A stretch of DNA of 27,306 bases, from positions 1 through 27,306 of the forward strand of contig JBKGYG010000020.1 in assembly GCA_046546235.1 (NCBI GenBank), given 5' to 3'. Source of the DNA: JBKGYG01 sp046546235 (lineage in GTDB: Bacteria; Bacillota; Clostridia; Lachnospirales; DSM-24629). Shown one piece after another: positions 1 to 7,090 of the stretch. The notes below the pieces were generated by a model. That model was not told the DNA's origin, made no database searches, and saw only the letters and a program-made list of their open reading frames with translations. The first letter of the stretch is position 1, and the number at the start of each line of letters is the position of its first letter. The translations under genes were made by a program, and so were the position numbers.

Positions 1-280
1 GTTTTTCTTCAAATATTTAACCTGAACGTTTTGTATATATATTTCTCTACGGAAACTTTATCTGCAATCTGTAGTAGAGAAATATATATACAAATAAAGT
101 GATGTTTTAAATATTTGATTAGAAAAAATTAGTGAGTGGAGATTGTTATTCCGTTAAAAACCTTAAATGTTTGACCGTTAGGGAGTTTTTAAGGTTTAGG
201 AATAACAATTGGAACGAACTTAGTTTTTCTTCAAATATTTAACCTGAACGTTTTGTATATATATTTCTCTACGGAAACTT
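1..280. repeat. 222-bp tandem repeat unit, one full copy plus a partial copy
   Basis: Positions 1-58 recur without mismatch at 223-280, a spacing of 222 bp, so the region reads as one full unit (1-222) followed by the first 58 bp of a second. The array may continue left of the window. Within the unit, a 21-bp perfect inverted repeat (30-50 with 74-94) sits inside a longer imperfect one that runs out to about 1-130. A second inverted repeat pairs 142-152 with 199-209 and continues imperfectly inward. I see no coding frame. The partial copy ends 11 bp before the galU terminator. I do not recognise the family; a miniature transposable element or a structured intergenic repeat are both possible. 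Confidence 0.85.
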
Positions 281-290
281 ATAACAAAAT

Positions 291-319
291 AAAAGCTTGA
301 TGGTTTTCATCAAGCTTTT
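291..319 (-). terminator. Intrinsic terminator of the ddl-murI-DUF1934-galU operon
   Basis: A 12-bp perfect stem (291-302 with 308-319) and a 5-nt loop lie just downstream of the galU stop codon. On the minus strand the stem runs into a T-rich stretch. The plus strand also has a short T run after the stem, so the element may work in both directions. Confidence 0.85.
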
Positions 320-329
320 TACCATATTC

Positions 330-1217
330 CTAATATTTCAATACATTTTCTGTATCATTCATTAGTTTTTCTAAATATATTTTCAGTTTATCCTTTAACT
401 CATCTCTTCTCAAAGCAAATTCTATATTTGCCTGTAAAAAACCTAATTTATTCCCTACGTCATACCTTTTCCCAATAAAATCATAGGCATACATAGCTTC
501 TTCCTCAGCCAACTTCTTTAAAGAATCTGTTAATTGAATCTCTCCACCTGTTCCTACTCCTTGAGTTTCTAAATATTTAAAAATCCTAGGAGTAATAATA
601 TATCTACCGAGGATAGCAATATTCGAAGGTGCATCCTCTATCGAAGGCTTTTCAACCATATTGTTTACTTTATAAATTCTATTTTCAATATGTTTAGAAT
701 CGATTATTCCGTACTTATTAACATTTTTTTTCAAAACTTCTTGAACACCTAAAATTGATGTTTTATATTCATCATACGCTTCTATCATTTGTAATAAACA
801 TGGTTTTTCTGAAATAACAATATCATCACCTAATAATACAGCAAAAGGTTCATTCCCAATAAAATTCTTTGCCACTAAGATAGCATGACCCAATCCTTTA
901 GGCTCTTTCTGACGAATATAGTGAATATTAGCTATTTCTGAAGTTCTTCTAGCAATCTCAAGAAGATCTTCCTTGCCTTGTCTCTCTAACTCTAATTCTA
1001 ACTCAATTGATTTATCAAAATGATCTTCTATAGACCTTTTATTTCTCCCAGTTACAATAATAATATCTTCAATTCCCGACGCTACTGCTTCTTCTATAAT
1101 ATACTGGATAGTTGGTTTATCAACTATTGGAAGCATCTCTTTAGGTTGCGCCTTAGTAACAGGTAAAAATCTTGTTCCTAATCCAGCAGCAGGAATAATA
1201 GCTTTTTTTATTTTCAT
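330..1217 (-). CDS. galU: UTP--glucose-1-phosphate uridylyltransferase
   Basis: Makes UDP-glucose from UTP and glucose-1-phosphate in the cytoplasm, feeding cell-wall polysaccharide, teichoic acid and glycolipid synthesis. The 295 residues fit the usual GalU length. The N-terminus carries the nucleotidyltransferase signature AAGLGTRFLPVTKAQPKEML (about residues 10-29), followed by the family's KPTIQYIIEEA and VTGRNKRSIEDHFD segments; LGDD lies near residue 130 and VEKP near 190. The ATG is preceded by GGGAGG at good spacing and overlaps the stop of the upstream DUF1934 gene (ATGA), implying translational coupling. It is the last gene of the ddl-murI-DUF1934-galU run. The phosphosugar mutase at 15.8-17.5 kb could supply its substrate, though that gene lies in another transcription unit. 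Confidence 0.95.
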   Translation of the reverse strand: MKIKKAIIPAAGLGTRFLPVTKAQPKEMLPIVDKPTIQYIIEEAVASGIEDIIIVTGRNKRSIEDHFDKSIELELELERQGKEDLLEIARRTSEIANIHYIRQKEPKGLGHAILVAKNFIGNEPFAVLLGDDIVISEKPCLLQMIEAYDEYKTSILGVQEVLKKNVNKYGIIDSKHIENRIYKVNNMVEKPSIEDAPSNIAILGRYIITPRIFKYLETQGVGTGGEIQLTDSLKKLAEEEAMYAYDFIGKRYDVGNKLGFLQANIEFALRRDELKDKLKIYLEKLMNDTENVLKY

Positions 1218-1699
1218 AATTGTTCCTCCCTACTAATCTGATGATTAAAATGCCTGTCCATTAAATGGATATTGCTACTTTTTTCTTGTACTTTTACTTC
1301 AAATGAATTCTCCCCAACAAATCCATTATTAATCTCAAGTTGATAATTAACTTTGAGTTCTAAACTATTATCTTTTTCTTTAAACGATATATTCTTTGTT
1401 ATAACACCTATTAATAAAGCTCCAAAGGGTGTATCATAATGCGTCATATGTTTCTTGTTTGTCTCAAAAATCATATGCGTATTGGAGCCACCAAATCTAA
1501 TAATATCAATTTTATCCTTTGCAATTTTAATAGTAGTTTTTGTTTCACTTTTTATAAACAAATCACTGTCAACATAATTTATATAGTACTTAGAATTTTT
1601 TTTATATAATTGTCCAGTCGTTATAACTTCTACTGAATCATTTTCCACAAAATCTTTTTGAATCCCTTTAACAGAAACAATAACATCTTTTGTTGTCAT
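1214..1699 (-). CDS. DUF1934 (YwiB-like) beta-barrel protein
   Basis: A 161-residue cytoplasmic protein with no signal peptide or membrane helix. It resembles the DUF1934/YwiB family (calycin-like beta-barrel): alternating beta-type segments, a central R-x-G (IIRFGGSNTHMIFE), then the typical YDTPFGALLIGVITK stretch and a final L-x-VNYQLEIN strand. The biochemical function of the family is not established. The ATG is preceded by AAAGGATGG. The stop overlaps the galU start by 4 bp. Co-transcription with murI, ddl and galU suggests, but does not show, a housekeeping role linked to the envelope. The family call rests on the motif pattern and length and is fairly secure. Confidence 0.8.
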   Translation of the reverse strand: MTTKDVIVSVKGIQKDFVENDSVEVITTGQLYKKNSKYYINYVDSDLFIKSETKTTIKIAKDKIDIIRFGGSNTHMIFETNKKHMTHYDTPFGALLIGVITKNISFKEKDNSLELKVNYQLEINNGFVGENSFEVKVQEKSSNIHLMDRHFNHQISREEQL

Positions 1700-1759
1700 A
1701 TATTTACCATCCTTTCGCTTTGCTCAGGCAAAACCAGCAAACTAACTTTATAAAAAAGA

Positions 1760-2566
1760 TTAGAATTCTTCAATATTAATTTGTTTAACTGGTACCATCC
1801 CACGATTTAATATTCGCTTAGCAAATTGCTCCCATTTTTCTGCTCTATCACTAACATAAAAATCATAATCTGTGCCTATTTGATTATTTATAGTATTTTT
1901 TTCTTTTAATAAATTTTTTAATGTTTTTGCGGTTTCACTTGCAGGATTTATTAAGGAAACACTATCCCCCATAACTTTTTGTATCGTATCTTTTATCAAA
2001 GGATAATGAGTACACCCTAATACTAAAGTATCAACACCTTTTTCCTTTAATATACTTAGATAACGATTAGCAATTTCATAAGTCACACAATCATCAATTA
2101 ACCCTTCTTCAACTAAAGGTACAAAAAGTGGACAAGCCCTTCCTATAACATCAGCTTCAGGCATGATTCGATGAATATATTGATGATAAATATTACTATG
2201 AATAGTTCCTTCGGTTCCTATGATGCCAATTTTCTTATTACTAGTCACCTTTACAGCTGTTTCTGCTGCTCCAGGCAAATGTACTCCTATTATAGGCACA
2301 TCAAACATGGAACTTACCTCTTCAAGCGCATAAGCACTAGCAGTATTACAAGCGATAACTATTGCCTTGACACTTTTTGTTAAGAGAAATCTTATAATTT
2401 GCATAGAAAATCTAACAATAGTTTCCTTTGACTTGCTTCCATATGGAACTCTAGCTGTATCACCAAAATAAATTATATTTTCATTAGGAAGCATTGTCAT
2501 GATTTCTTTAGCAACTGTCAACCCACCAACTCCTGAGTCAAAAATACCAATAGGTCGATTATCCAT
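1760..2566 (-). CDS. murI: Glutamate racemase
   Basis: Interconverts L- and D-glutamate to supply D-Glu for peptidoglycan. The 268-residue protein has the whole family pattern: GIFDSGVGG with Asp10 and Ser11, YFGDTARVPYG at about residues 33-43, catalytic Cys73 in ACNTAS, and the second catalytic Cys185 in GCTHYPL. All catalytic residues are present. The ATG has a strong GGGGG ribosome site. The gene follows ddl by 14 bp, so two peptidoglycan-precursor enzymes (D-Glu and D-Ala-D-Ala) sit in one operon. Confidence 0.97.
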   Translation of the reverse strand: MDNRPIGIFDSGVGGLTVAKEIMTMLPNENIIYFGDTARVPYGSKSKETIVRFSMQIIRFLLTKSVKAIVIACNTASAYALEEVSSMFDVPIIGVHLPGAAETAVKVTSNKKIGIIGTEGTIHSNIYHQYIHRIMPEADVIGRACPLFVPLVEEGLIDDCVTYEIANRYLSILKEKGVDTLVLGCTHYPLIKDTIQKVMGDSVSLINPASETAKTLKNLLKEKNTINNQIGTDYDFYVSDRAEKWEQFAKRILNRGMVPVKQINIEEF

Positions 2567-2580
2567 AAAAATGCCCCCTT

Positions 2581-3636
2581 TTAATTTCTATTAAATGCTA
2601 ATTTAATTAATTTTTTCACTAATTGTTGTTTTGACATGCCTTTTTCTTCCCATAACATAGGATACATGCTTATAGCTGTAAATCCAGGCAATGTATTAAT
2701 TTCATTAAATACTATCTCATTAGTATCTTTTTCTACAAAAAAGTCAACTCTTGAAAGTCCATACCCACTTAACCCTTTGAAAATTTTAACAGCATACTCT
2801 TGTATTTGATTAATTATATCCTGCGGTAAATCAGGTGATAATATTGTTCTTGACTCTTCGTTATTGTATTTTGAGTCATAATCATAAAAATCAGCTGCTG
2901 ATATAATTTCCCCTACTCCTGAAGCTTTTGGGCTTTCTCCTCCTAATATAGCACACTCAACTTCTCTTCCATTTATAGTTTCCTCAACTAAAACTTTTCT
3001 ATCATGAGCAAAAGCTTTTTTAATACCTTTAATAAGGTCGTCTTCATTATATGCTTTTGTTATTCCTACAGAAGAACCAGCATTAGATGGTTTAACAAAA
3101 ACAGGATAATCAAATTTCTTTTCAATTTGAGAGACTATATCATCTGTTTTAAATTCATTTTTGTGAAGCCCAATATATTTAGCTTGACGTATACCTATTT
3201 TATCTACAATTATTTTAGTATACAGTTTATCCATAGCAACACTAGAAGCTAGGACTCCACATCCTACATATGGTATTTTATTTAGTTCTAACAGTCCTTG
3301 TATAGTTCCATCTTCTCCATATAATCCATGTAACGCCGGAAAGACAACATCTACCTTTATCTTTTCATATTTATTATTATCAAAAATGTATAAAGATTGT
3401 TCTATTGCATCAGGGGCTAAAAAAGCAGGTTTTGACTTTTGCAACCAATTTCCATTTTTTAAGTTAGGCATGTCTCCTTCATACAAAAACCATTCACCTT
3501 TTTTTGTTATCCCTACAGGTAAAATATTATAAAAATCTTTATTTATATTTTCTATGATTGTAGTTGCAGAAACACAAGAAACTTCATGCTCTGAAGATTG
3601 CCCCCCAAACAAAACAACTATTGTTTTTTTAATCAT
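2581..3636 (-). CDS. ddl: D-alanine--D-alanine ligase
   Basis: ATP-grasp ligase forming the D-Ala-D-Ala end of the peptidoglycan stem peptide. The 351 residues contain FGGQSSEHEVS (about 10-20), HGLYGEDGTIQG (103-114), the ATP-binding KPSNAGSSVGI (182-192) and the C-terminal RVDFF...FNEINTLPGFT (296-320). In the substrate-specificity loop, FYDYDSKY (250-257) ends in Tyr257. That is the residue found in true D-Ala-D-Ala ligases; D-Ala-D-lactate ligases carry Phe or a different loop there. This argues against a vancomycin-resistance ligase. The ATG has a GAGGG ribosome site. First gene of the operon with murI, DUF1934 and galU. An AT-rich stretch upstream probably holds the promoter, but I could not fix its boxes. 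Confidence 0.96.
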   Translation of the reverse strand: MIKKTIVVLFGGQSSEHEVSCVSATTIIENINKDFYNILPVGITKKGEWFLYEGDMPNLKNGNWLQKSKPAFLAPDAIEQSLYIFDNNKYEKIKVDVVFPALHGLYGEDGTIQGLLELNKIPYVGCGVLASSVAMDKLYTKIIVDKIGIRQAKYIGLHKNEFKTDDIVSQIEKKFDYPVFVKPSNAGSSVGITKAYNEDDLIKGIKKAFAHDRKVLVEETINGREVECAILGGESPKASGVGEIISAADFYDYDSKYNNEESRTILSPDLPQDIINQIQEYAVKIFKGLSGYGLSRVDFFVEKDTNEIVFNEINTLPGFTAISMYPMLWEEKGMSKQQLVKKLIKLAFNRN

Positions 3637-3839
3637 ATTATCCCTCTTTCTCTATTACTATAAATGAATCTTACTATATAATTATATTGTAGTAATTTGA
3701 TAATTATAAATTATATTCTCAAAAATATAAATGATGCTTTCTTATTTATTTTAAACCTTATAGCTCAATTATTCAATAGTATAAAATACGACTTACGACT
3801 TTCAATAATCGAGAAGGATGTCGGGTACATCTAAAAAAC

Positions 3840-3859
3840 GGGCGCATCGTGATACGCCC
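3840..3859. repeat. REP-like GC-rich hairpin
   Basis: An inverted repeat of 9-bp arms, 3840-3848 with 3851-3859, starting GGGCG and ending CGCCC. It is clean on the minus strand, where the one imperfect position becomes a G-T wobble. The high GC contrasts sharply with the surrounding AT-rich DNA. It resembles the short GTAGGGGCG-type intergenic palindromes scattered in many bacterial genomes, but only one copy is visible here. Confidence 0.55.
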
Positions 3860-3901
3860 CTACAAATAATTGGTGTGTTGTGGTTAATTTAAGTTGTACA
3901 A

Positions 3902-3959
3902 TTGATACATGTTCTAAATTTAAGTCTCCATGGTATCGGGACATGTATCAAGTCCCGAT
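3902..3959. repeat. Two overlapping inverted repeats
   Basis: An 11-bp perfect inverted repeat pairs 3902-3912 with 3941-3951. A 7-bp one pairs 3935-3941 with 3953-3959. They share position 3941 and overlap, so the two stems exclude each other. They lie downstream of the spoIIR terminator and upstream of ddl. Confidence 0.6.
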
Positions 3960-3982
3960 GATCTCAAAAATAGGACTTTTCT

Positions 3983-4014
3983 ATCAAAAAAAGAGTTGCT
4001 TACGCAACTCTTTT
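3983..4014 (-). terminator. Intrinsic terminator of spoIIR
   Basis: An 11-bp perfect stem (3989-3999 with 4004-4014) with a 4-nt loop begins one base after the spoIIR stop codon. On the minus strand it is followed by a run of seven T. Confidence 0.9.
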
Positions 4015-4015
4015 A

Positions 4016-4747
4016 CTAATTCATCCATCCAAACAGATATGTTAAAATACCTGTTTTTTTCTTTTCTTGTCTTTCATTTTTTTCATTTATAACTTCAACT
4101 AATTTAAACTTTACTTTTACTGGGATATCATTCTGACTTCTTGCAGAAATTATCGTTTTATATTCCTCTTCGCTAAGAACCTCTTTTAAATCGTCTTTTG
4201 AATCCTCTGGAACAACTCCATGAGTTACGTCTACAAAACACAGAGGCGGAAACATAACACACCACCAATTTTCTCCTTTTCCATCCCCTATTTCTATTCT
4301 TAGAGCCTCATAATCACCCGTAGGTAATACAATATCCCCATATACTTTGGTTGGAAACTTTGCTTCTTCCAAGTAAACTTTTATATCATAATCTTCTTTA
4401 TTTTCTTCAATTACTTTTTCAGCTATTGATTGGATCTCTTCTATATTATCTTTTATTATTTCTCTTGTTTCTTCAATGCTTCCTGAAGAATCAAAAAGTT
4501 TTTTCATATCTTCTAGCACAGCATCTCTTACTTTTATTTTTAGATTTTGATCGTGTTCACTATCACTATTTGCTATAACGTGAAACCGTATTAAACTAGA
4601 TGCTAAACCTTTCTGTATATCCTCAACAGAGTCATTGTTAGCTGCATTAATATAAAGAGTACTAACAAATCCTATTATTATTGCTAATAATAAAAACGTT
4701 AATTCCTTCAAAAAATTATTCCATCCAACATTATGTTTTTTGTACAC
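4016..4747 (-). CDS. spoIIR: Stage II sporulation protein R
   Basis: Forespore-made signalling protein that, in Bacillus and Clostridia, activates the SpoIIGA protease so that pro-sigma-E matures in the mother cell. One N-terminal membrane/signal segment (about residues 15-34) is followed by the family core: LIRFHVIANSDSEHDQNLK, then VRDAVLEDM, and near the C-terminus NWWCVMFPPLCFVDVTHG. I place the start at GTG 4747 because GGGGGA lies 6 nt upstream; the longer frame from TTG 4765 has no ribosome site. That gives 243 residues. A near-consensus sigma-F promoter precedes it and a terminator follows directly, so it looks monocistronic, as expected for a gene timed by sigma-F. Confidence 0.93.
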   Translation of the reverse strand: MYKKHNVGWNNFLKELTFLLLAIIIGFVSTLYINAANNDSVEDIQKGLASSLIRFHVIANSDSEHDQNLKIKVRDAVLEDMKKLFDSSGSIEETREIIKDNIEEIQSIAEKVIEENKEDYDIKVYLEEAKFPTKVYGDIVLPTGDYEALRIEIGDGKGENWWCVMFPPLCFVDVTHGVVPEDSKDDLKEVLSEEEYKTIISARSQNDIPVKVKFKLVEVINEKNERQEKKKTGILTYLFGWMN

Positions 4748-4784
4748 TTTTATCCCCCATTTCAAATTTTTAACTTTATAGTAA

Positions 4785-4814
4785 AATTATTACCATAACC
4801 AATGAGGAATATAC
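4785..4814 (-). promoter_or_regulatory. Sigma-F promoter of spoIIR
   Basis: On the minus strand GTATA (4814-4810) is followed by exactly 15 bp and then GGTAATAATT (4794-4785). Both boxes and the spacer match the published Bacillus sigma-F consensus, GywTA-N15-GgnrAnAnTw, at every specified position. Start of transcription would fall near 4778, about 30 nt before the GTG codon. spoIIR is a known sigma-F target in B. subtilis. The match is read from the sequence; activity is inferred. Confidence 0.78.
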
Positions 4815-4825
4815 AAATAGTTATT

Positions 4826-5953
4826 CTATTTTGCTACTCCTATTCTTCTTATATTACTTTGAGCAGTTACTTCTATTTTTGCATTACTAAAAATTTCATC
4901 CCAATTATTATATTTTAGCCATAAGTCTCTATTTTCAACTGCCAATTCATTTATAAAATCAAATAAATCAACCTTATATTTCTCTTGCACTTCTGAAACA
5001 ATTTTATTAGTTTCTTTTTCTATTTCGTCATTAACCTTTTTTTCAAGTTTTATAATATTATTTTCATCAAATAAACTATTTTCAGGATTTACCGTATAAG
5101 CTGTTACATCACCTTCAGTTTGAATCTTTATTTCTATACTAACTTGTCCGTTCTTATCTCTAAATTTAAAGTTTGTATCAAATTTTGCAAACTCGACTGT
5201 TACTTCTTGATCTTTATTATTGAACGGAACTTTTACCTTCGTTCCTGCCCCCTTATTAATCATCCAACTAAGCTTTTCAACATTATTTCTATCCATCCAA
5301 TCTTCCAAAGTAAAATTAATTACTACAGATGCCCCTTCCACTGAAGGTTCTTCTTCTTCCACAAGAACTTTAGGAATAAGTAATATCCCATCTTCCTCAA
5401 CACTACTAATAAGATTGTTTAAGTTGATTTCTGTTGTTTTCATTACATCATTCTCATTATTTTGATATATATCATAAATATACATACCTATATCTTGCTT
5501 TTCTTTTATTTCTTCTTCAAGAAGATCACTTGCCTTATCTTCAGTACCAAAAACAATTAATGTTCTTGCAAAACTAGGATCTCTTTCTAATTGGTCAATA
5601 ACTTGCTTGAATACTTTTTCATTACTTAATACATCTTCTCCAAAAATTATAACTTTTGCGTGTCCAAAGTTTAATTGGTTTTTCGATCTTGTCCCAAATA
5701 TTTTATTTGCTTCATATAATGTTGGAGCTTTTATATTCTTTGTAAAACTTTGAGGACCATCTCCCCCTTGATTTGTAATCACTGGCAAATTAGGAAAACT
5801 GTAAGTCACACTTAATTGATCATCTTCATAATCTATTCCTAATGCTATAACAAACGCGTTATCATTAATTTCTACTTGATCCCAACAACCACTCAAGATA
5901 AATGTTATACAAATTACCATTAAAACCAAACTAAATTTTTTAATCCACAGCAT
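4826..5953 (-). CDS. Ger(x)C family spore germination lipoprotein (receptor C subunit)
   Basis: Outer-leaflet lipoprotein subunit of a germinant receptor in the spore inner membrane. It has a hydrophobic signal ending in the lipobox LSGC (acylated Cys about residue 23), followed directly by WDQVEINDNAFVIALGIDYED, typical of the GerC/GerKC family. Later segments such as GHAKVIIFGEDVL and RDPSFARTLIVFG also fit. I place the start at ATG 5953, which has AGGTGA at 5-nt spacing; a GTG at 5962 lies inside that ribosome site. The gene overlaps the end of the B-subunit gene by 14 bp, so translation is probably coupled. It is the last gene of the receptor operon. No clear terminator follows; the spoIIR promoter comes next. 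Confidence 0.92.
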   Translation of the reverse strand: MLWIKKFSLVLMVICITFILSGCWDQVEINDNAFVIALGIDYEDDQLSVTYSFPNLPVITNQGGDGPQSFTKNIKAPTLYEANKIFGTRSKNQLNFGHAKVIIFGEDVLSNEKVFKQVIDQLERDPSFARTLIVFGTEDKASDLLEEEIKEKQDIGMYIYDIYQNNENDVMKTTEINLNNLISSVEEDGILLIPKVLVEEEEPSVEGASVVINFTLEDWMDRNNVEKLSWMINKGAGTKVKVPFNNKDQEVTVEFAKFDTNFKFRDKNGQVSIEIKIQTEGDVTAYTVNPENSLFDENNIIKLEKKVNDEIEKETNKIVSEVQEKYKVDLFDFINELAVENRDLWLKYNNWDEIFSNAKIEVTAQSNIRRIGVAK

Positions 5954-7046
5954 TATGTTCACCTACTTTTCTTATCCTAGATAGTATAATAAATATTAAT
6001 GGTAAAAAGACAAGAAAAAACACTCCTAGATACATCATAATAGATTTTGTCCATTCATAAACCTGAACAACATTATCTGGAATCAAAGAAATCAAATAAA
6101 TTATTGGCAAATACGGCAGAACTAAAAAGTTCTGTTCCTTTAGTCTGAAAAGCCTTTGTGTTAACACACTTATAAAGAACACATAAGAATTAAGAACAGC
6201 AAAAAAACTCATAATCCAAAAAGCAATCATTAATGCATCCTGTCTTTCTATAAAAGCTCCCGGCAACTTAGTCACTTGCATTATATTCATAACTGGCCAA
6301 ATCTGTCTCCTAGTCCCTTCTTCTCCAAACAAACCTATAGTAATTAAGCAAAGCACAAGATTAAACAACCCTACAAAAACAAGAGAAAAATTAACAGACC
6401 TTTTTGTTTTTTGAGGCTTATTTGTATAAGGTATCGCTATTAGTAATAGGATAATTGCAGAGTAAGTTATAGATATCGCAAATGCTCCATAAAAAATATC
6501 TATTGGTTCATTAACTAACACTGGTAATATTTGATCAAAATTAACATTAGGCAAAGCAAATAGAAGAACTAATATTATTGGTATAAAAATAATCCAAATC
6601 AGAATTTCTACAATACGAGCTCTACACTCAAATCCTTTTCTTGCTACGTATGTAACAACCAATAACATACTAACAATGATTATCTCAATTGGTGTATCAT
6701 TTAATAATGTTTCTTTAATTAATTCTCCAAAAAACCTTACTCCAAAAGAAGTTAATAATATTAACTTAACAATAAATATAACCCCAATAATAAAACTAAT
6801 AATTTTCCCTAATAATTTTTTACTATACTCTATTAACGTTTCTTTAGGAAATTTATATACTACATGCATTATTAATGATAAATAAATAAAAGCAATTAAT
6901 GTTCCAATAATAACTGAAATCCATCCATCTCTTCCAGCTGATTCTGTTGCGATTCTTGGCATAATTAAACTAGTTGTACTAAACAAATCTAAGATTAATA
7001 ATAATCTTAATTGTCTTACCGAAATAGTATCATTACTTGAAAACAT
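5940..7046 (-). CDS. GerB/GerKB family germinant receptor permease subunit
   Basis: Integral membrane subunit of the germinant receptor. It belongs to the amino-acid permease (APC) superfamily, where the B subunit is thought to bind the germinant. The sequence is strongly hydrophobic throughout, with about ten membrane segments, and begins with the family-typical ISVRQLRLLLILDLFSTTSLIMPRIA. The substrate cannot be read from the sequence. The start is taken at ATG 7046, where GGGA lies 6 nt upstream; an ATG at 7058 directly abuts AAAGGA and has no usable spacing. It lies between the A and C subunit genes. Confidence 0.92.
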   Translation of the reverse strand: MFSSNDTISVRQLRLLLILDLFSTTSLIMPRIATESAGRDGWISVIIGTLIAFIYLSLIMHVVYKFPKETLIEYSKKLLGKIISFIIGVIFIVKLILLTSFGVRFFGELIKETLLNDTPIEIIIVSMLLVVTYVARKGFECRARIVEILIWIIFIPIILVLLFALPNVNFDQILPVLVNEPIDIFYGAFAISITYSAIILLLIAIPYTNKPQKTKRSVNFSLVFVGLFNLVLCLITIGLFGEEGTRRQIWPVMNIMQVTKLPGAFIERQDALMIAFWIMSFFAVLNSYVFFISVLTQRLFRLKEQNFLVLPYLPIIYLISLIPDNVVQVYEWTKSIMMYLGVFFLVFLPLIFIILSRIRKVGEHNAVD

Positions 7047-7090
7047 ATTTAATCCCATTCCTTTCGTATTCCAAAAACAAGTTCTTACAA

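Larger units (their letters stand above)
3637..4015. other. Repeat-containing intergenic region between spoIIR and ddl
   Basis: A gap of 379 bp with no convincing gene. From right to left it holds the spoIIR terminator (3983-4014), a pair of overlapping inverted repeats (3902-3959), a GC-rich REP-like hairpin (3840-3859) inside an otherwise AT-rich stretch, and an AT-rich segment (about 3637-3780) that probably contains the ddl promoter. A 70-codon plus-strand frame crosses 3880-4092 but overlaps spoIIR and shows no family resemblance. Confidence 0.6.

Noticed and set aside
1..280. CRISPR array suggested by the 58-bp direct repeat
   Set aside because: There are only two copies, the 164-bp interval is far longer than a spacer, and the interval holds its own inverted repeats. 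It reads as a longer tandem unit.
1715..1745. Short stem between murI and the DUF1934 gene (TTTGC ... GCAAA)
   Set aside because: Only 5 bp of pairing and no T-run, so too weak to call a terminator or attenuator. The two genes are spaced as in an operon.
2581..3636. Possible vancomycin-resistance-type D-Ala-D-lactate ligase
   Set aside because: The specificity loop ends in Tyr257 and the gene sits with murI in a housekeeping operon, with no vanH or vanX beside it.
3880..4092. Plus-strand frame of 70 codons
   Set aside because: It runs through the spoIIR terminator and into spoIIR antisense, with no ribosome site or recognisable content.
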